Shown here piece after piece: positions 1 to 13,790 of a DNA stretch of 60,000 bases (the stretch's first letter is position 1; the number at the start of each line of letters is the position of its first letter). Made by a program: the position numbers and the translations under genes. The stretch covers positions 223,806 to 283,805 of the forward strand of contig NW_019091451.1 in NCBI RefSeq assembly GCF_001949145.1. Reading direction: 5' to 3'. The notes under the pieces were generated by a model. That model saw only the letters and a list, made by a program, of their open reading frames with translations. It did no database searches and was not told where the DNA came from. This DNA comes from Acanthaster planci. Lineage: Eukaryota > Echinodermata > Asteroidea > Valvatida > Acanthasteridae.

Positions 1-101
1 AAAAACGTTTATTTCCAAAAAGGTGTTAAATTTTAAAGGGTTACATCTTTTCAACCAACGTAAAGGTGCATTAGTAAGGGGCGTTAGTTTTTACATTATA
101 T
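1..101 (-). mobile_element. Partial MITE copy (TTACACTGTAA family), cut by the window edge
   Basis: Read on the minus strand, this stretch follows the left part of the element at 23986-24288. Both have a GTAA(A/G)AACTAACGCCC end, then about 40 diverged bases, then an AACACC..TTTTGGAAATAAACG block. The terminal repeat is decayed (TATAATGTAA instead of TTACACTGTAA). The element runs off the start of the window, so its other end is not visible. No coding capacity is seen, which fits a non-autonomous DNA element. Confidence 0.55.
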
Positions 102-1462
102 CGAGTGCTAAAAAACGAGATTCTTTTACCGTCGTCCATTTGATTCCAAATGACTTTCTCTTAAGACTTCCTACCAAATGTTGCACTTCACCGAAAAGTA
201 GCTTTTTCTGAGCACGAACGACCCTCCGCAAATCTACCTCGAAGTCCAAATTAATGATTGAATGTAGTTTCACTCAACTGTATCCCTGTTACGAAACACT
301 ATATAAGGGTATTTGTTACCAGAAACCAGAAATTCAAATTAAAGATGCACCTTATGCATTATTTTAAAATTCTAATCTTTGGAAAAAAGCATATTAAAGG
401 CTTGCTTATTGTATTTTTGCTTTATATCCAATGAGAGACCGTTCGTATTGAATTAAGTCAGAGAAGTATATGTGATCGTGTGTAGCGAAAGATCAATAAT
501 GCGTTCCAAATTAGAATTGTTGCAATAACAGAGATGTCTTCACAAACACCCCGCCTGCTTTGACTTGACGCGGAACACGACGAGCCGCCAGGGCGCTGGC
601 ATGTTTTTTTAATGTCTAATTAGATTGTTGATAACAGCCCAGCGAGTCATAATTAGTAAAGACCCACTTTGCCAAGTTGATGATAGTGATGACAGCGATG
701 GCTATCACCCCAGGTCCATTAGAATTCATTTTCGCCACGGATGACGACATCAACACCTTAAAACGGCATGACTTGACTTGCACTAATGACCAAAACAAAT
801 GGCTTTTGGTTTTTCAACATATTACCGTTTACTTTTTGTGCCCAGGTGTAAAACATTAAATCTACTTTGATAAATTCTTAATTAATAAACTAAATTCTTT
901 AAAAAATTCTTTGATTAAATCTGATTGTGTGTACACTTTTTCTCTCTTTGTTTGATTTCTAATACAGTACATGATATCAAAGTTTGTAACTGATTAAGCT
1001 TGTCCCCTCTTAAATCAAAATATTGTTTTAATGTAACTTAGATAAATAGATAAAAGAGATTGTTAGATGCATTCTATCTTGTTATGCTTTAGTCAAAAGC
1101 ATAAACACCGCACGTGTTTATTTACTTGCTCTTAATGCATCTTATATTTCTGTATGAACTGCAACATTACAAAATTTGAGAGTCACACGAGGCGTGCTTG
1201 TTTGCTTAGACCAAAATCAAAGACTTAATGGGAGTTGCCGTTGGTTAAAGGTTACAGTGGATCTAACAGCTGCTTTAACCACCATAACAAGGGATTCAAA
1301 ATATCTTGGAAGGTTATCAACATTGTTCCTTTTTAACTCTGTACCTCATCTTTCCACTCAGTAGTGGTTTAGTCAAGCGCCGTCCTTTCTTAGTGGAGAA
1401 CAATCTTCAAGGTGACAGTGCCTTAAAATGTGAGAGAACTGGATTTGTTAGGTTATTAGATA
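102..1462. other. Intergenic, AT-rich, no gene seen
   Basis: No open frame here has splice context or a recognisable domain. The sequence is AT-rich with scattered short A/T runs. I see no tRNA-like boxes, clear tandem repeat or long inverted repeat. Confidence 0.6.
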
Positions 1463-1661
1463 ATGGGCCTTGAGCTTGACCAGCTTGAAGAGAGGGCGCT
1501 GTGTCCTTAGCGACGGAGGCTCCTTTGGTACTAACTGCGCATGGCTGGTTCATGAACGACTATGAAACGCAGGCGTTTCAGTCACGTCGCTACCAACACA
1601 ATGAACACTCCCTACTAACGTGGCTCTGTTCGACCGATGAGGGGGTGTCTTCATCTCTAGG
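1463..1661 (+). repeat. Old dispersed repeat, copy 1 (GAGGCTCCTTTGGT family)
   Basis: This segment aligns by eye with 38781-38945. The shared blocks come in the same order: GGGCCTNNAGCTNGACCA, then GA(G/A)GCTCCTTTGGT with an ACTGC shortly after, then TTCA(T/C)GAACGAC, then GA(T/A)GAGGGGGTG. A third fragment at 54301-54360 shares the GAGAGGGCGC and ATGG(C/A)GGCTC blocks. Copy 1 carries extra bases in the middle compared with copy 2. The match is old and diverged, and the class of element is unknown. Confidence 0.5.
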
Positions 1662-2221
1662 CTGATAAAGGAAAACATCCTACGTATAGTTTTGGACTTT
1701 TTAATGGCGTCAATTACAGTCAACAGCACACTACCTAGACCTTCTCGCTTTTTGCATTTACCTTCTTGCATGAATATTCACAATGTACAGAACCCTTAAT
1801 TATATAGATATACAATGAGTCAATGAACTGCACGGATGGTATTCTCTTCGAAAGAGCAGTGACTACAAAAACAAATCCAAGTCTTCAATTTTCGTTTCTT
1901 TTCCTTTTTCCAAAGAATTAGGAGTCTTAACCCTCCATGATATGTAAGTTTTGAGCAATTACTTCAAGCAACGTTTATATGCGGCTGATCCTGTGTTCCT
2001 TTTCTTTTTTCTGGGATTGGGGATCTAGTCGAATTTGTTCAGACTCATTTTACAAACGCACGAACTTCAATGTGAGTGAGTGCGCGGTAGATAGGAATAA
2101 ATGGGGACTTTTTTCGACTTATCGTTTATTTTGTGGCGTGTTGGGAATCTCTTTCGATTTCCAAACAAAATTAGCAATTCAAGACCATCGAATTCTGCTC
2201 CAGCCGGCATGAAATGAAAGC
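1662..2221. other. Intergenic, nothing recognised
   Basis: There is no supported coding segment, inverted repeat or RNA-like signal in this stretch. The open frames present are short and lack splice sites. Confidence 0.55.
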
Positions 2222-2365
2222 ATGTGTTCTGCATCAGTTATTTTGCGCGGGAGTCAGGAGTTTGCGGTCGCTCCGTACTGTACCTGCCGGTACATCGCCC
2301 CAGGGAACACCAAGGTCCAACCACGCGCGCAGACGGGACAGGGCAGTTGCATATTTTCAGACTGA
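2222..2365 (+). CDS. Very tentative 47-residue small ORF in a CpG-rich patch
   Basis: An ATG at 2222 opens a 47-codon frame ending in TGA at 2363-2365. The middle reads like coding sequence (AVAPYCTCRYIAPGNTKVQP) with three cysteines. An AG before GAGTTTGCGG could also act as a splice acceptor, making this a terminal exon. No domain is recognised and nothing upstream supports it. The frame lies in a locally CpG-rich block (about 2240-2640), so low stop-codon density may explain it by chance. Confidence 0.15.
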   Translation: MCSASVILRGSQEFAVAPYCTCRYIAPGNTKVQPRAQTGQGSCIFSD

Positions 2366-5300
2366 AGGTGTATATTAACCCTTGTGGTTGAATTTTTATT
2401 GGGACGGAAATAGCCGAAAAAAGGATGTCTCCCTGGAATAAGCGAAATTCCCTTATGAATATTCCCTGGCCATTCCCGTGCGCGACCGCGCGTCGTGAGA
2501 AAAAAAAACCGTTACTGTTAATGCCGCGCCAGCGATTTTGTACGGTCGGCACTTGAATGTGATCCGACGGGTTTTGTTTTCCTGGGGCCAGCGTGCGAAA
2601 GGCAGGTAGAGGGTGGGATAAACCACGGAACCATTTTGTGGTTAATTATATCATTTTTCAGCGGCTCGAAGTGATTGATTTTGTGTCAACGAGGTGATTG
2701 CACGATGGAAATGCCGATAGGTGGGCCCCGTGGAAGCAGTGTGAGGGCCATGGTGTCAGGTGGAAGAAAGGAAAAAATAGCCAGCGGCAAAGAAGGATTA
2801 ATTACGTGTGCTTTGAAAAAATAAGCAGACGGAGGAAGAGTTGACATTTCCTTTTACTTCCAGTCTTCAGTGGGCCGAGATGTCAATCAGTTCTAGCCGT
2901 CAGAATACACCCGATCAGCTTTATTTATTGTCACACTGGACTTAACACCTTGCTCATTCGTAATATCTGTGGCTTACAGTCTGCTAGATGTTTTTGGTTG
3001 TTATTCTCTTGCAACAAGAATGGTTACTTTGGTGTTTCGCAACTTGTCATATTTCAACACTTTTGATGAATTCTCCTGTTTATTTTTCGGCTGCGGGAGA
3101 TGGAAATAATTTGTTTGGCAGACAAATACACCCACATAAACACCGTGCGGTAAGTCACGTTGTATAGCGACAGAAGTTGGCAATCGCCTCAATCGAACGA
3201 AAGGAGCTTGCAAGTAGGCACTTTTCCTGACCAAGTGAGAAACTTTTCAACATTTTTTTAATGAGCGACTTAGGCTTTTGCAGAATGAATTACGGGCTGG
3301 AAATCGATGCGATACCTTGAGTGTCCAAACCATAATCCTCCGATTCACTGACGGCGAGGGAAACGCTTTTCTGCTGATTACCAATCCCGGGTGCAGCGGT
3401 GTCGCTTTTCACGCTTCGCTCGCGAGCGGGTCAATTATTTCTCGCTGGCCCCAGTCCCTCCGTGCCCCGGTGACCGCTCGAGCTGGGGTTCAATATATTC
3501 CTCGGTGTTCTGTTCTGCCCTTTCCAATCTCGTAATCCGAGAGGCCGGCCCATGAGTAAGTTTTTATTTTACCGTTTCAGTGTATGTGAAAAATACGAGG
3601 GGGGAACTTTGCGCAAACGTGCAGGTAGACCTATAACAAGTAGCCCTTCAGTACCGGGTTGCCTGTGGCGCAAGCTGTACACAAGACTTCATAGGAAATG
3701 ACCCATCTCTCGCAGATAGAACCAGGGCTGTAGATTAACCCTGCGAACTGAGAATAAGGGCAAGGTGCGAGCCGGAGGTAGGCTTCCACACACGTTGCAA
3801 ACGGCACATGGTAGCATGTGTCTTATGGTGTCAGCGCCAAAGTCAAACTTGGCTTACGTTAGAATGACAAGACCTGGTGTTCAAATCAGTCATGGCATGG
3901 GCAACCTTCGCATAAGTGGTTTCACTTTGGAGCTCATTATCAGCGCTAATGGCTTTCACCACCGCAAAAGACACATAATGTTTTGATGGTGATGTGCAAT
4001 TGCACGCAATTTGTGGCAAGGGGAGCCTCATGCAAGCCGACCGTACATTAATATGCACAGTTCTATTGGAAGGCGTGTAAAAGTTTCTTCATTCTAATGA
4101 TAGACGGTAATGATGGATGTTGTACATATAGGCCCAACAGGTCTACACCAAACGAGTCAGAATGCGAGACAGCATGCTGAATAGCACAACTGGTCACTTA
4201 CATTTCAGTTGTCCATTACGTTCTTCATTATCTTCCTCTAAATCCATCCAAACGAAAGAGTCAGCTGCTTTCCCCTCCTTTGCATTGCTGTTTTATTTTT
4301 ATTTAATTGTAGCTTGCAAAAGCCAGTAAAGATGCAGTTTTTGGATTGTCGCTACCAAGATGAGCGCAGCTGGTATACGATGAATAGTACGGACAACATG
4401 CCTTAAACGAAGCGTTCATAGTCAGATATATGGGAACAACCATATCGAATCAACTAAGCCGCGTGGTTTTTCATTATCGTGCCCCTTAACGAATCGAGTT
4501 TAGTTCATCAGCGGTGTATCCGATTTTTGGTGTCCAGGGGGCAAAACAGATTTCTTTTCTGAAACGACTTTAGGTTTTTATGGAAGAATCTTGAGCCCCC
4601 TACCCTAAAATGGTGCCTGTCGTGTTTCTAAAAATTTTGGCTCTTTTCAATCTGTAAGAAATAACATGTCAGCCTGCTCCCCCAAGGATACACCCCTGCG
4701 GTGCTAACATATACTCGGTTAGTGCCATGCAGTCGCTCCAAAAAGCCTGACTTCTCTGGCGACTCCACAATACGTTCCTATAGGAATTTCTTCCCATCGT
4801 TTTATTGTTGTGTCCTACGTACCTTCTCGCTTCTTAGAGTGGCAATCTTGACGCTTCTGAGGAAAAACTATCGTTTCAAAACAAAAATGTAAATATAAAG
4901 ATCCAGCCAAATAAAATGGTCACTCTTTGTCAGTGTATAAAGACATCTTGCATGAACAAAATATGCTTACTGTATTTCTTTTACATTTTCTTTTCTTTTT
5001 TCGCTTTATATATTTGTATATATTATATATCACAAATTCCCACATCAAGTCAATTTAAAATGTCCACAAAATATTCATGCACTTATTCCAAAGTCACTGA
5101 GAATACATGTTGCCGCTTTATGTATACATAACAGGCCTTCTCTGGATGAAAAAAGTTACAGTATATATATTTTGTTCTTTGTCCTTTCTATCCTCGAATT
5201 TTTAAGCCGTTAAGAATATGTTTAATAATTTACCCCAGCAGATTCTCTGCTGTTTTATTAAAGCACGTTCGTGTCATGCTTTTTCCTCTTTCACTCACAC

Positions 5301-8300
5301 AAATCTGGCATGCTGCATGTGTAGGCTTATATGGGTTTTTTTCGCCATATTGGGACATATTAAGTGAGTGCTGAATTGAAGATGCGGCTCGGACTTGAAT
5401 TTGTTGGGTTTAAAAATATACGTATTTGTGTAAGCATCATTGATCCATGGACGGCATAATAAACAGTGGAGAACCGTATCGACTCGTCAAATTACCGTCC
5501 GGCGTATGTCAACTTCTACCAGATGGAATTGTTTGATCTAATGAGCGTTTGTTATTTATACTCGCCTCCATTCTGGGGATGATAGATTCCACTCAGTGTG
5601 TTGAATTATATTTGTGTAACCGTATTAATCTCGTCTGGTATCTTTACAGTTGAGAGCTATCATTGCAGCACGGAAATGCATTTTAACTCTTCTTTTTTTT
5701 GCTTCTGTAATTTTTTTTAATTCAAGGCGACTTTGATTTCGAGGTTTCAATAACCATTACCTCAAATCATGTTTTGTGTTCTGCGACATTAGTGTTTGTT
5801 CCCAGGATTGTTTGACGGTGTTTTTAGATATATATACGTTCTAGCCCTGGGTAAATTCTAGAGGTGAGCAGGAGATGATAATTAATTGGTCGATCTAGGC
5901 GTTCGTGTTTCTTATTTACTGAAGTCGATTTAGCAGGGACAGTCCGTAACTTTGAATCGTCAGTCGGACTTTGACGCCAGCTCACCAGGGAAGCGCTGAA
6001 TATATACAAAGGCAATGTTGAAACGCTAGGAAGAGCTTTTGTCATATATGGCAACAGATATCTGAAGACAAAACCCTTTTTAAAAATGTTAATAACCTGA
6101 TACTCTCCTCGACCCCCTGCGCTTGGAACTTGCCGCATTTTAACCGCAGGCCAACATTTGGACTGTAATTAAATCCGGTTTTTTTGTTCTAATATGGCCC
6201 CTAACATGTCATGCCCGTCTGAGGTGTTATTGTTTTATATACTTAGTCTTAAGCAGTAATGTCATTAAGTACGTATTTCATAGAGTTCTCGATTTCATCA
6301 TACGCCACCTGAACCACATTGAATAGGCACACAAGAGTCACCAGTGAAGGGTTGTTCTTCGAATATGATAATCGCTGGTGTAAAAACGTGTCACCAAAAA
6401 ATTAGCCCGTAGATATCTCAACTCTCTGACAGGTGTGGGAATCCAAAAAGCAGTTGTTTTCCTTAATAAAGTGATGATACCAAAACACAGTTTTTAAAGT
6501 TACATAAAAGCAAATTCATGAGATACACTATATGTTACTCGGGGATGACGTGGCCTTCATTCGATTGTCAATGAAATCAGTTAGTACGAGGCTGAGAGCG
6601 AAGCGCATTCTTGCATCGAATTCGTCCTTTAATGAAATAAATACATTTTTATTCGTAGGCTGACGTGCAGCTTTTTTGTGCAATTGCACCACTGTAAATG
6701 TCCCATTGCAGCAAGCCCAATTTGCAGAAAACCACTTCGTTTGCATTATCTTATTGGATGCAGCCGCCTTCATATCAAGCAGATCATATCCCCTGCTCCC
6801 CCACTGGACCCGTATTCAATTGTCGTGAGCCAACGCCAAACCAAATAAAAACGAATCTTCCAATCTTGGGCGAATCGGCGCCTCGTCAATATGTTCACAC
6901 ACAAACGCACCAAATTGGCCCTCACCTAATGAAAAGTCCTGTGCATTGCTCTCTTGGAAGTTTGAAATGATTACTGAAGAAATGGCCCAGTGGATAATGA
7001 TACCGGTGTACTGCGAGACTATGGCCATGTCATGACGTCAAGGCACGTGGCTTCGGCAGTCGCCATAATTACATTTACTTGTATCGCTTACAGCGGCCCC
7101 CCCCCCGACCTTTGCAGGTGAAACGCAATCCTGGCACGGACAAAATATCTCAGTCATACAACCACTTTCTCCGGGCTAACCACTTAGAAATAATTAATCG
7201 CTCGTGAATCTGTGGAATGCTACTTACTTCGTTTCCATCGATCAGGACAGTTATGTCACAAATGAGTGGAACATCTCCAACTGTTGGCATTATGCACGTG
7301 TTCTGATATTGGTGAGACAAACCAGGCGAAAGGAGCCATTCTTTCAGGTGGAATACTCAGAATCCGATACATTTATTACCATTACATTATTTTTTGACTG
7401 ATCGCTCAGGTTTCATCTACAGCAGTAGTCACCGTTTAAATGAAAGTGTCTTCAGATGCTGCTGTGACACCACAAACGTGGTTCCGGTGTGTTTACTAAC
7501 TTGTGCACAACAGTGAGTAACCTTTAATAGGGGTTGGAGCAATATTTCCTGCGGGCCAGAAAAGAGACTCAGTAAACTGTGTTCTGAATTTGAATTTTCC
7601 ATCTTCTTTACGTTCCACAAAAAGGTGAATCTTAGAGAGAACACAAATGACATCCCCCAACTTTTCGATTAGGATTGATTGGCCGAGAACCCATCTGTGG
7701 GAACCAACTCGTCGCAGATTGTATTAAATGAAACAACTGATTAACGTCCTTGATCAACATGATCACACAAAGAAGTAGAGGTAGTTGCGAAGAGAGTGGA
7801 TTAAAAGTGAAGAGTACCCAAGCCACTTGATACTGGAAATTTTAAAACCCGAATGTGGAAACTGTACTAGGAATCAAGATAGAGCGCATATGCATGTGTA
7901 TCTCATTGTGAACAGTGTATATTTTAAGAAAGTGACACCATATAACACATCTCCTTCGAAATTCCAACACCCAGAAAATTTCAGGACTTATTCGATTATC
8001 ACGCACCCAATCATGGAAGCAAATCGTCGAGCTTTTGACCAAACGCCAACCCAGACCCACTCTTCAACCGTGTTTTTCTTGCTTGGCCAGTTTACACTTG
8101 CTTAACTCAATTTTATCGGCCAGAGCTGACGTGAAACCAGCAACTAAATAAAACACATGCAGTTACTCGGATATCAAGCGGCACAGCAACCAACCAGAGA
8201 GAGAGTTTGTCTTGAGATGGAGTTTTTTGTCCATCCTATTTCCCGGGCCGCTTTCCTCCGAGGTTGATTTCATTATCAAGATATCAATGGATGGAGCACA

Positions 8301-8829
8301 TATTGCTCCTTTGGACAAAACTTCGTACGGAAGAGCAAATGCAGACCGACTGCGAAGTGCACGCGGCAACCGTCAAATTGATTTCAGTATATAAGCATCA
8401 GCGAAACCGGCTGCGTTCATCTGAGACCGATAGGATTCTTGTACGTCCTTTCAACCTCACATCAGGTAGACGAGTTTGATTTCATATAGGTCCCTGGAAG
8501 TGCCTGAAATATCTCAGCAGAGGAAACATTTACTGTATTAGTGCAAGTATCGTAGATGGACGTGACGGAAAGAGCTTATACAAGCTCATATCCGTTGCGA
8601 CGCAGCAAATGTTGGTATTTCATGCAGTCCAAACAGAAAGTGGTCCATCCATTTTCCCAAAGCTGTCATTAAGTGTTACGAACAGCCAGCACGTCAAAAC
8701 AGTCACTAATAAAATTATTGGGTCCATTAATTAAAACACACACTGACGGTATCTCTCATTCACTTACCATTATTCGTCACGTGGATACCAGCACAATTCG
8801 TCATTAGTTGAGTCTACAGTGAATGAGTG
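2366..8829. other. Intergenic, with a CpG-rich patch near 3340-3560
   Basis: No exon or domain is recognised across this long stretch. The block around 3340-3560 is distinctly CpG-rich, with several CGCT/GCGAG words, against AT-rich flanks, and could be regulatory. A C10 run lies at 7097-7106. The rest is AT-rich sequence with short random frames. Confidence 0.5.
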
Positions 8830-8984
8830 ATGGTTTCCCGCGGAGCCAAGGGTACAAGTGCCGAGTTATCGGGAATGCCCGATCGAACAAAGCCAGACGC
8901 CTTCGCCCCAGAAAAGGGTAAAAATGCCGATGGACGAGACCTCGAGATGGATGAGGTGGTCCGGTGCGTGGGTGGAGGACGGGG
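8830..8984 (+). CDS. Possible 5' coding exon, product unknown
   Basis: An ATG with good context (GTGATGG) at 8830 opens a frame that stays open to a consensus donor, GGGG|GTAAGC, at 8985. The predicted peptide is about 51 residues, hydrophilic and rich in Lys, Asp, Glu and Gly (it begins MVSRGAKGTSAELSG). The exon would end two bases into a codon. An in-frame stop lies just upstream, which suits a first coding exon. No domain is recognised and no partner exon with matching phase was found. A chance frame in a GC-richer block is a serious alternative. Confidence 0.22.
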
Positions 8985-11900
8985 GTAAGCCTGAAGGTTA
9001 ATCGATGAGGTTGTGTACCCATCGTCGAACCGGTAGTCCGATATTTCCGGAATCAGACGCCAAAAATTATCACGGACAGGTACCGGTAATCACCAAAGAT
9101 TTGGCAAGAAGGGAATATGCAACCCGCCACCCCATGTGACCATATCCATTGCACTTGATAAAAAGGGTTTTACAGCAAAAATGCGACATACGGAAATACA
9201 TTACCAAAAAACCGTGGAATTACGTCACAGCTTGGGCAGCATTTTGCTGTAAGTTAGCACAAAAGGAAAGAAAACAGAGATTAGTTGAATTTGTGTACGT
9301 GAAAGGATTAGTATCCAGGGTGTTCAAGGTTCGAATCGTGGATAATTTTTATATACATATTTAGTTGTTTCCATTTGCAAAAGATCACTTGTGAAATATT
9401 ATTTTACTTTGCTGTCCAAATTTACAACGTTAACATTTGATTTATTGAAAGAAATGTACCGGTAGGTCTCCGCTGACTTGAAAGCATGTTTTCTAATGCT
9501 GTTAAGCCACGCTTTTTAGCCTGACACATTCGTCACATAATACGTAATATATTACTGCCATATTTCGTATCGATGCATTTTGCTGGGCACGGATCAAAGA
9601 AGGTTGTTTTCACCAAACAGCAGTCGAGAAAAGCTCGAGCAGTTGACTGTTGACCATTCGTCAAATTAGAGGTTAAAGGTACATTCGTGTACCCCTGAGT
9701 GAAACACCTGCATGCTTGGACCAGAACAGTGTTTCAATGGCGAAGGATTTAGCGGCTGCATGATCCGTCAGAGGAAGCTGTAGAGCAGGCTGTAGCCACA
9801 GATTCACAACCTCAAGCCAAAGGATCATCGTGTTGTCCACCAAAGCCAGGGGTGTAGCTTGTTTTCGAAAGCTGTGTCAAAGTGAAACCGAAACTGATGT
9901 CTGTGGAATCTCATAGCCTGTATGCAGTCATAGATCAAAGAGGCATCTCGAAAGGAAGTATCAACTCGGTCAGCTGGATCTTTAAAAAAATTCATACATG
10001 CTTCTCTAATAAATAAACGAAGCCTAGATTTGAGAAGTAGTAAGTGTCCTGATCATTAATGTGATCATAAAAGTTATCATGCAGAAGTCGGCCTTGACAG
10101 TCGCATCTTAAACGGCCAACAGCAGTACAACATAAGCTGAAATGACAATTACCTAAACCCCTTAAGGACTCAGAATCACTCTTTTAAAACAGTCGTTCAA
10201 TCCCTTGAAAATTCATACGAAATAGCAAGGACAGTTTGTAAATGATTAAACAAACGTACAAGCTATGTCCCTCAAGGAAGCCATTTTTTTCATATTCCCT
10301 GAATCTTTGAACCCACACTTCTAATGTACGCGCAGAAAATATTCTTGCGAATACCCATTGTAGTTTTCATTCCACCCCAGCAAATTTACTGGGGAAACTC
10401 TGTGGCTCCATAGAGGCACTTATATTTGGAATTTGCAAGTTAATCTTCGACACACATGGGGGGGGGGAAATCGATAGGCTAGCAGCAGACAAACTTCCTG
10501 TATGCACAATCACACGGGGAACCAATCTGTTCAACAGCCGTAATCACGTTACCCAACATTCAGTCATGTTTACTTTGTGCCTTCCCGGTGCAGCCAAACA
10601 GCTAAACTTTTCAAGAAAAGGTAGCGGTCGATATGGAACTTAAAACAACAGACTCCGCTCGTGCGAATTAATAATCGAGTTGATTGACCTATGGAGCGCC
10701 CCTGGGGAATATACTTGAGATGCAAAAAACGACAGGTTCAACATAAAGCCGACGCATTCGGCATGCTGCTGTAGTAATTGTACAAATCCGTCTTGTGTAT
10801 CTACAACTTCATACCCCTTCTAAGGTTACGCGAGAAAAACAAAGCAATCAGCACTTGCAATGCAAGGGGGACCCCGCACAGTGATGAAAACCGTGGATAA
10901 TTTACTCATCACGGAGTTTCGGATTTCTGTTGTGGCAGTGAACTCCAAGGCTCCGAGTGGAGGGATGCGATCACGCCGCGGTGCCTTTCGCTTCATCAGT
11001 CACTGCCCCTTCTGCGCACAGCGTGTCGGCCTTTGCCTGAGCGATGATCGCTGGCCAAAGGTTCCCAAATAGATACAGATATATCTTAGCGGTAAAAAAG
11101 CCGAGCCAACGGGGCATGGAGGCTTCCCCAATCCGTCCAAATTTTCTAATCAGCAAGAAAATCTATACCCGAGGAAATGTAGCAGAGTTCGAGCGAGCAT
11201 AATTGATAAATGTCACGTACCAGAATCCGTCCAACGCAGCGATCTAAACACACGCGATGGATCCCCTTCAGCCAATTTCATTCACAGTTCCTGACGCCTT
11301 GTAGTCATAATCTTTGAAAATTGAGGTCACGTGGTGTGCCCTTTTCATTTTTTTCACTTCTGATTAAGAAGCCTCCTGCCACAACTTTCATCAGTGCCAG
11401 GGCTGGGGCCGACCGGCTACAGAACGGCGGGACAGGCCGCTCCAGATGATCACTGCCTCGGGCCACCGATTGTGTCCATTGTGAAATGTTATCTGGCAAA
11501 CACGGGCTTCGCGATTTCATGAAGAAATATGTGGGTTATTGACAGTTGTCTTGGGGGTTGCCGTCTCCCTGGACGCATGGGTGAGGAGGACAAGGTGAAT
11601 ACCTCCCCTGCCTGCCTGCCTGCCTACCAGTCTGCCTGCCTGCCAGGGAATCGCTTGACTCCTCTCCTTGGCTCGGTAATGATAGCAGGATTGCCCCACT
11701 TCGTTGTCAGCCACACAATGCATGGAAGCTACAGATTTTCTGCATGTTGTTCAGAGATCTCCCCGTGCTGTAGCTCTCCGTCGAACACACTCCCAAGTGG
11801 AGCTCTTATCAACACGTCGCTTCCTATCAAAAACTTGTATCTGACGTCTTACCAAACACTCCAGCTATTGTCCGTGCACGACGTCCTTCCCCGTTTCACC

Positions 11901-12149
11901 GCGTGTTTTTAAAGCCTTTGGCACGCTGTCGGTAGACTCTGTATAATAATTGCTTTGAAATCTATTTTTGAAGTAAACAACACGATGTCAAGCAGGAGAT
12001 TGAAAAGTGACTGACATGTCGTCGAGAGGGAACGCTTTTGTGTGTTTGGTGCGTCATAAAACCCGGGGCCAGAAAGATGAATCACATATCCCATCAGCAC
12101 CATGTATTCCTTGACAACATGTACTTTTAAAGAACACATTTTAGGTTTG
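8985..12149. other. Intergenic, with a G10 run and a CTGC microsatellite
   Basis: No supported exon is seen. A G10 run lies at 10458-10467. A short tetranucleotide repeat lies near 11608-11642. A B-box-like word (GGTTCGAATCG) occurs near 9329 without a convincing partner A box. Confidence 0.5.
11608..11642 (+). repeat. CCTG microsatellite
   Basis: Several CCTG units follow each other here, interrupted by TACCAGT and then resuming. The repeat keeps one frame open and creates a 127-codon ORF around it that is probably not a gene. Confidence 0.75.
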
Positions 12150-12616
12150 GGTTTTTTGAAAAAGGAAATGTCAAATCTAACAACAAGACGACCATGATGC
12201 GCTGTTACGATTACATAATTCTAACAGACATTTTACTTAAAATTTATTCAATGTTTTTATTCGATTAAAATGTTAGCAACGTTTGGGTAGATATTACGTA
12301 CAAAGTGTCGGCAGATGATATTTTACTCATTCATATGGTGTTTCCTTTTCATATTCACAGCTTGATATTAGTAAGGCTTATTCATACGCTTTATCGGATC
12401 GTTGCCTAAAGACGTCAGGCAACAGTGAAGCATCGGTTTTAGTTGTTCCCATCGTAATGTTCCGTTTAAAGCTGTTCCACATGCAGTGTGTGATGGTGGA
12501 CCTTGTACAACACTTACTATTCTTCACAGCTCATTATGATACATGCGTGTAGTCAGGATTCTTGACCAGATAGTTTGATCCAATCCAATCTGATCCGATA
12601 TTTTACAGGATCAATC
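12150..12616 (+). repeat. Direct duplication, copy A
   Basis: This segment of about 467 bases matches 15863-16350 nearly base for base from AGGAAATGTCAAATCTAACA to TTTTACAGGATCAATC. Differences are mostly single bases, plus an insertion in copy B after GCTGTTACG. The two copies lie about 3.7 kb apart in the same orientation. Neither copy has a conserved reading frame. No inverted or long direct repeats were found at the ends, so a recent segmental duplication and two copies of one unknown element are both possible. Confidence 0.85.
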
Positions 12617-13790
12617 CCATCCAAACTCACGTTCAATCCGATCCAAGGTCAGATTCGGATTCAAGTCGGAATTGCACCCTGTACGGAATACCAAACGCGT
12701 CTAAGGGCTGCTACCAAGGCCTAAAATTAGAAACGACACAGACTTGACCGAGAAGTTATCCAGGTATTATCAGAATGTAAAGTCTAGCAACCAGACTAAG
12801 AGAACTCATGTTGAATGAAAGCAATTTCAATTCATTTCTGAGATATCCAAGCTGACCTCTGTAAAATATGTTAGTATCCTTAATTCGGTTATTGAAATGT
12901 AGAATAAAGGCTTTTTATGTCGATCGAGATTGGTCGCGTTGAAATCATTTAAAGCTGTGTATGATTTGAATTTGGAGAACGCTAAACTAGAATCTCATTG
13001 ATGCCTGCATGCAAAGAATTCAACTAGCCTACTGTTACTTTCCTCCGGGATTTAAGATAGCGCAGCTTATTGCATTCAATGACAACTCTGACCATCTGCC
13101 TCGTCCTAGAGACAAACGGAACGACCTTTCGTGAAAGTGAATAATGGCATAATCATTAGGCTTGATTGTAATCGCGTCAACCTTGAAATCTCTTGCTGTG
13201 CCACAGCGGTAAATGTAGCCCTTCTGTAATTGACGTTGCAGCTGAGGAGGCCATGCCTCTGCTGTCTGAGTATTAAGAGAACAAAATCAATTTAGGACAA
13301 GTTTGATAGTTTTCAGCAAAAGTACGACTGTGGCTGTAAATTGTGTATTTTCATTAAAAGCTGTAATCCAAATAATCAAATAAAGTGTACGGTTATCACT
13401 TCCCAATGACCACATAACCCTTCTAGACGTGTCTTTAAATTGTTTAGCACAGTGTTTCCACTTCATCTCAGGACTTCAGATACCATTACCCAACCATATC
13501 CAAATATGTTCAAGGAAATTATGTTGAGTACATATCCAATTAAATAATATGTTTACTTGCTATAATTCAGCCGTATAGATGTTAACATATTTACTTAAGT
13601 TGTAATTACCAGGTTCCAGGTCTTGCACGCGCATATGTTTTGTACCTAGATCCCACGTATTATTTCTGCTGTTCTTGTATATTCTTGTTAATTCTGTGAT
13701 GAATGGAAAATAAACCATACCAAACCGCTTACTGAGACATGTTGAGTTTCAAGGACGATGCCATTTTCAGAATGCATGTACTTGTACTAC
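12617..13790. other. Spacer between duplication copies, first part
   Basis: This is AT-rich DNA with no recognised gene. The first part (to about 12670) has repeated GATCCAA-like words that seem to continue a weak similarity with the sequence after copy B. Confidence 0.5.

Noticed and set aside
9298-9345. B-box-like GGTTCGAATCG suggesting a tRNA
   Set aside because: No A box at proper distance and no cloverleaf can be drawn.
11529-11912. 127-codon frame on the + strand
   Set aside because: It is held open partly by the CCTG microsatellite, with no domain and no splice support.
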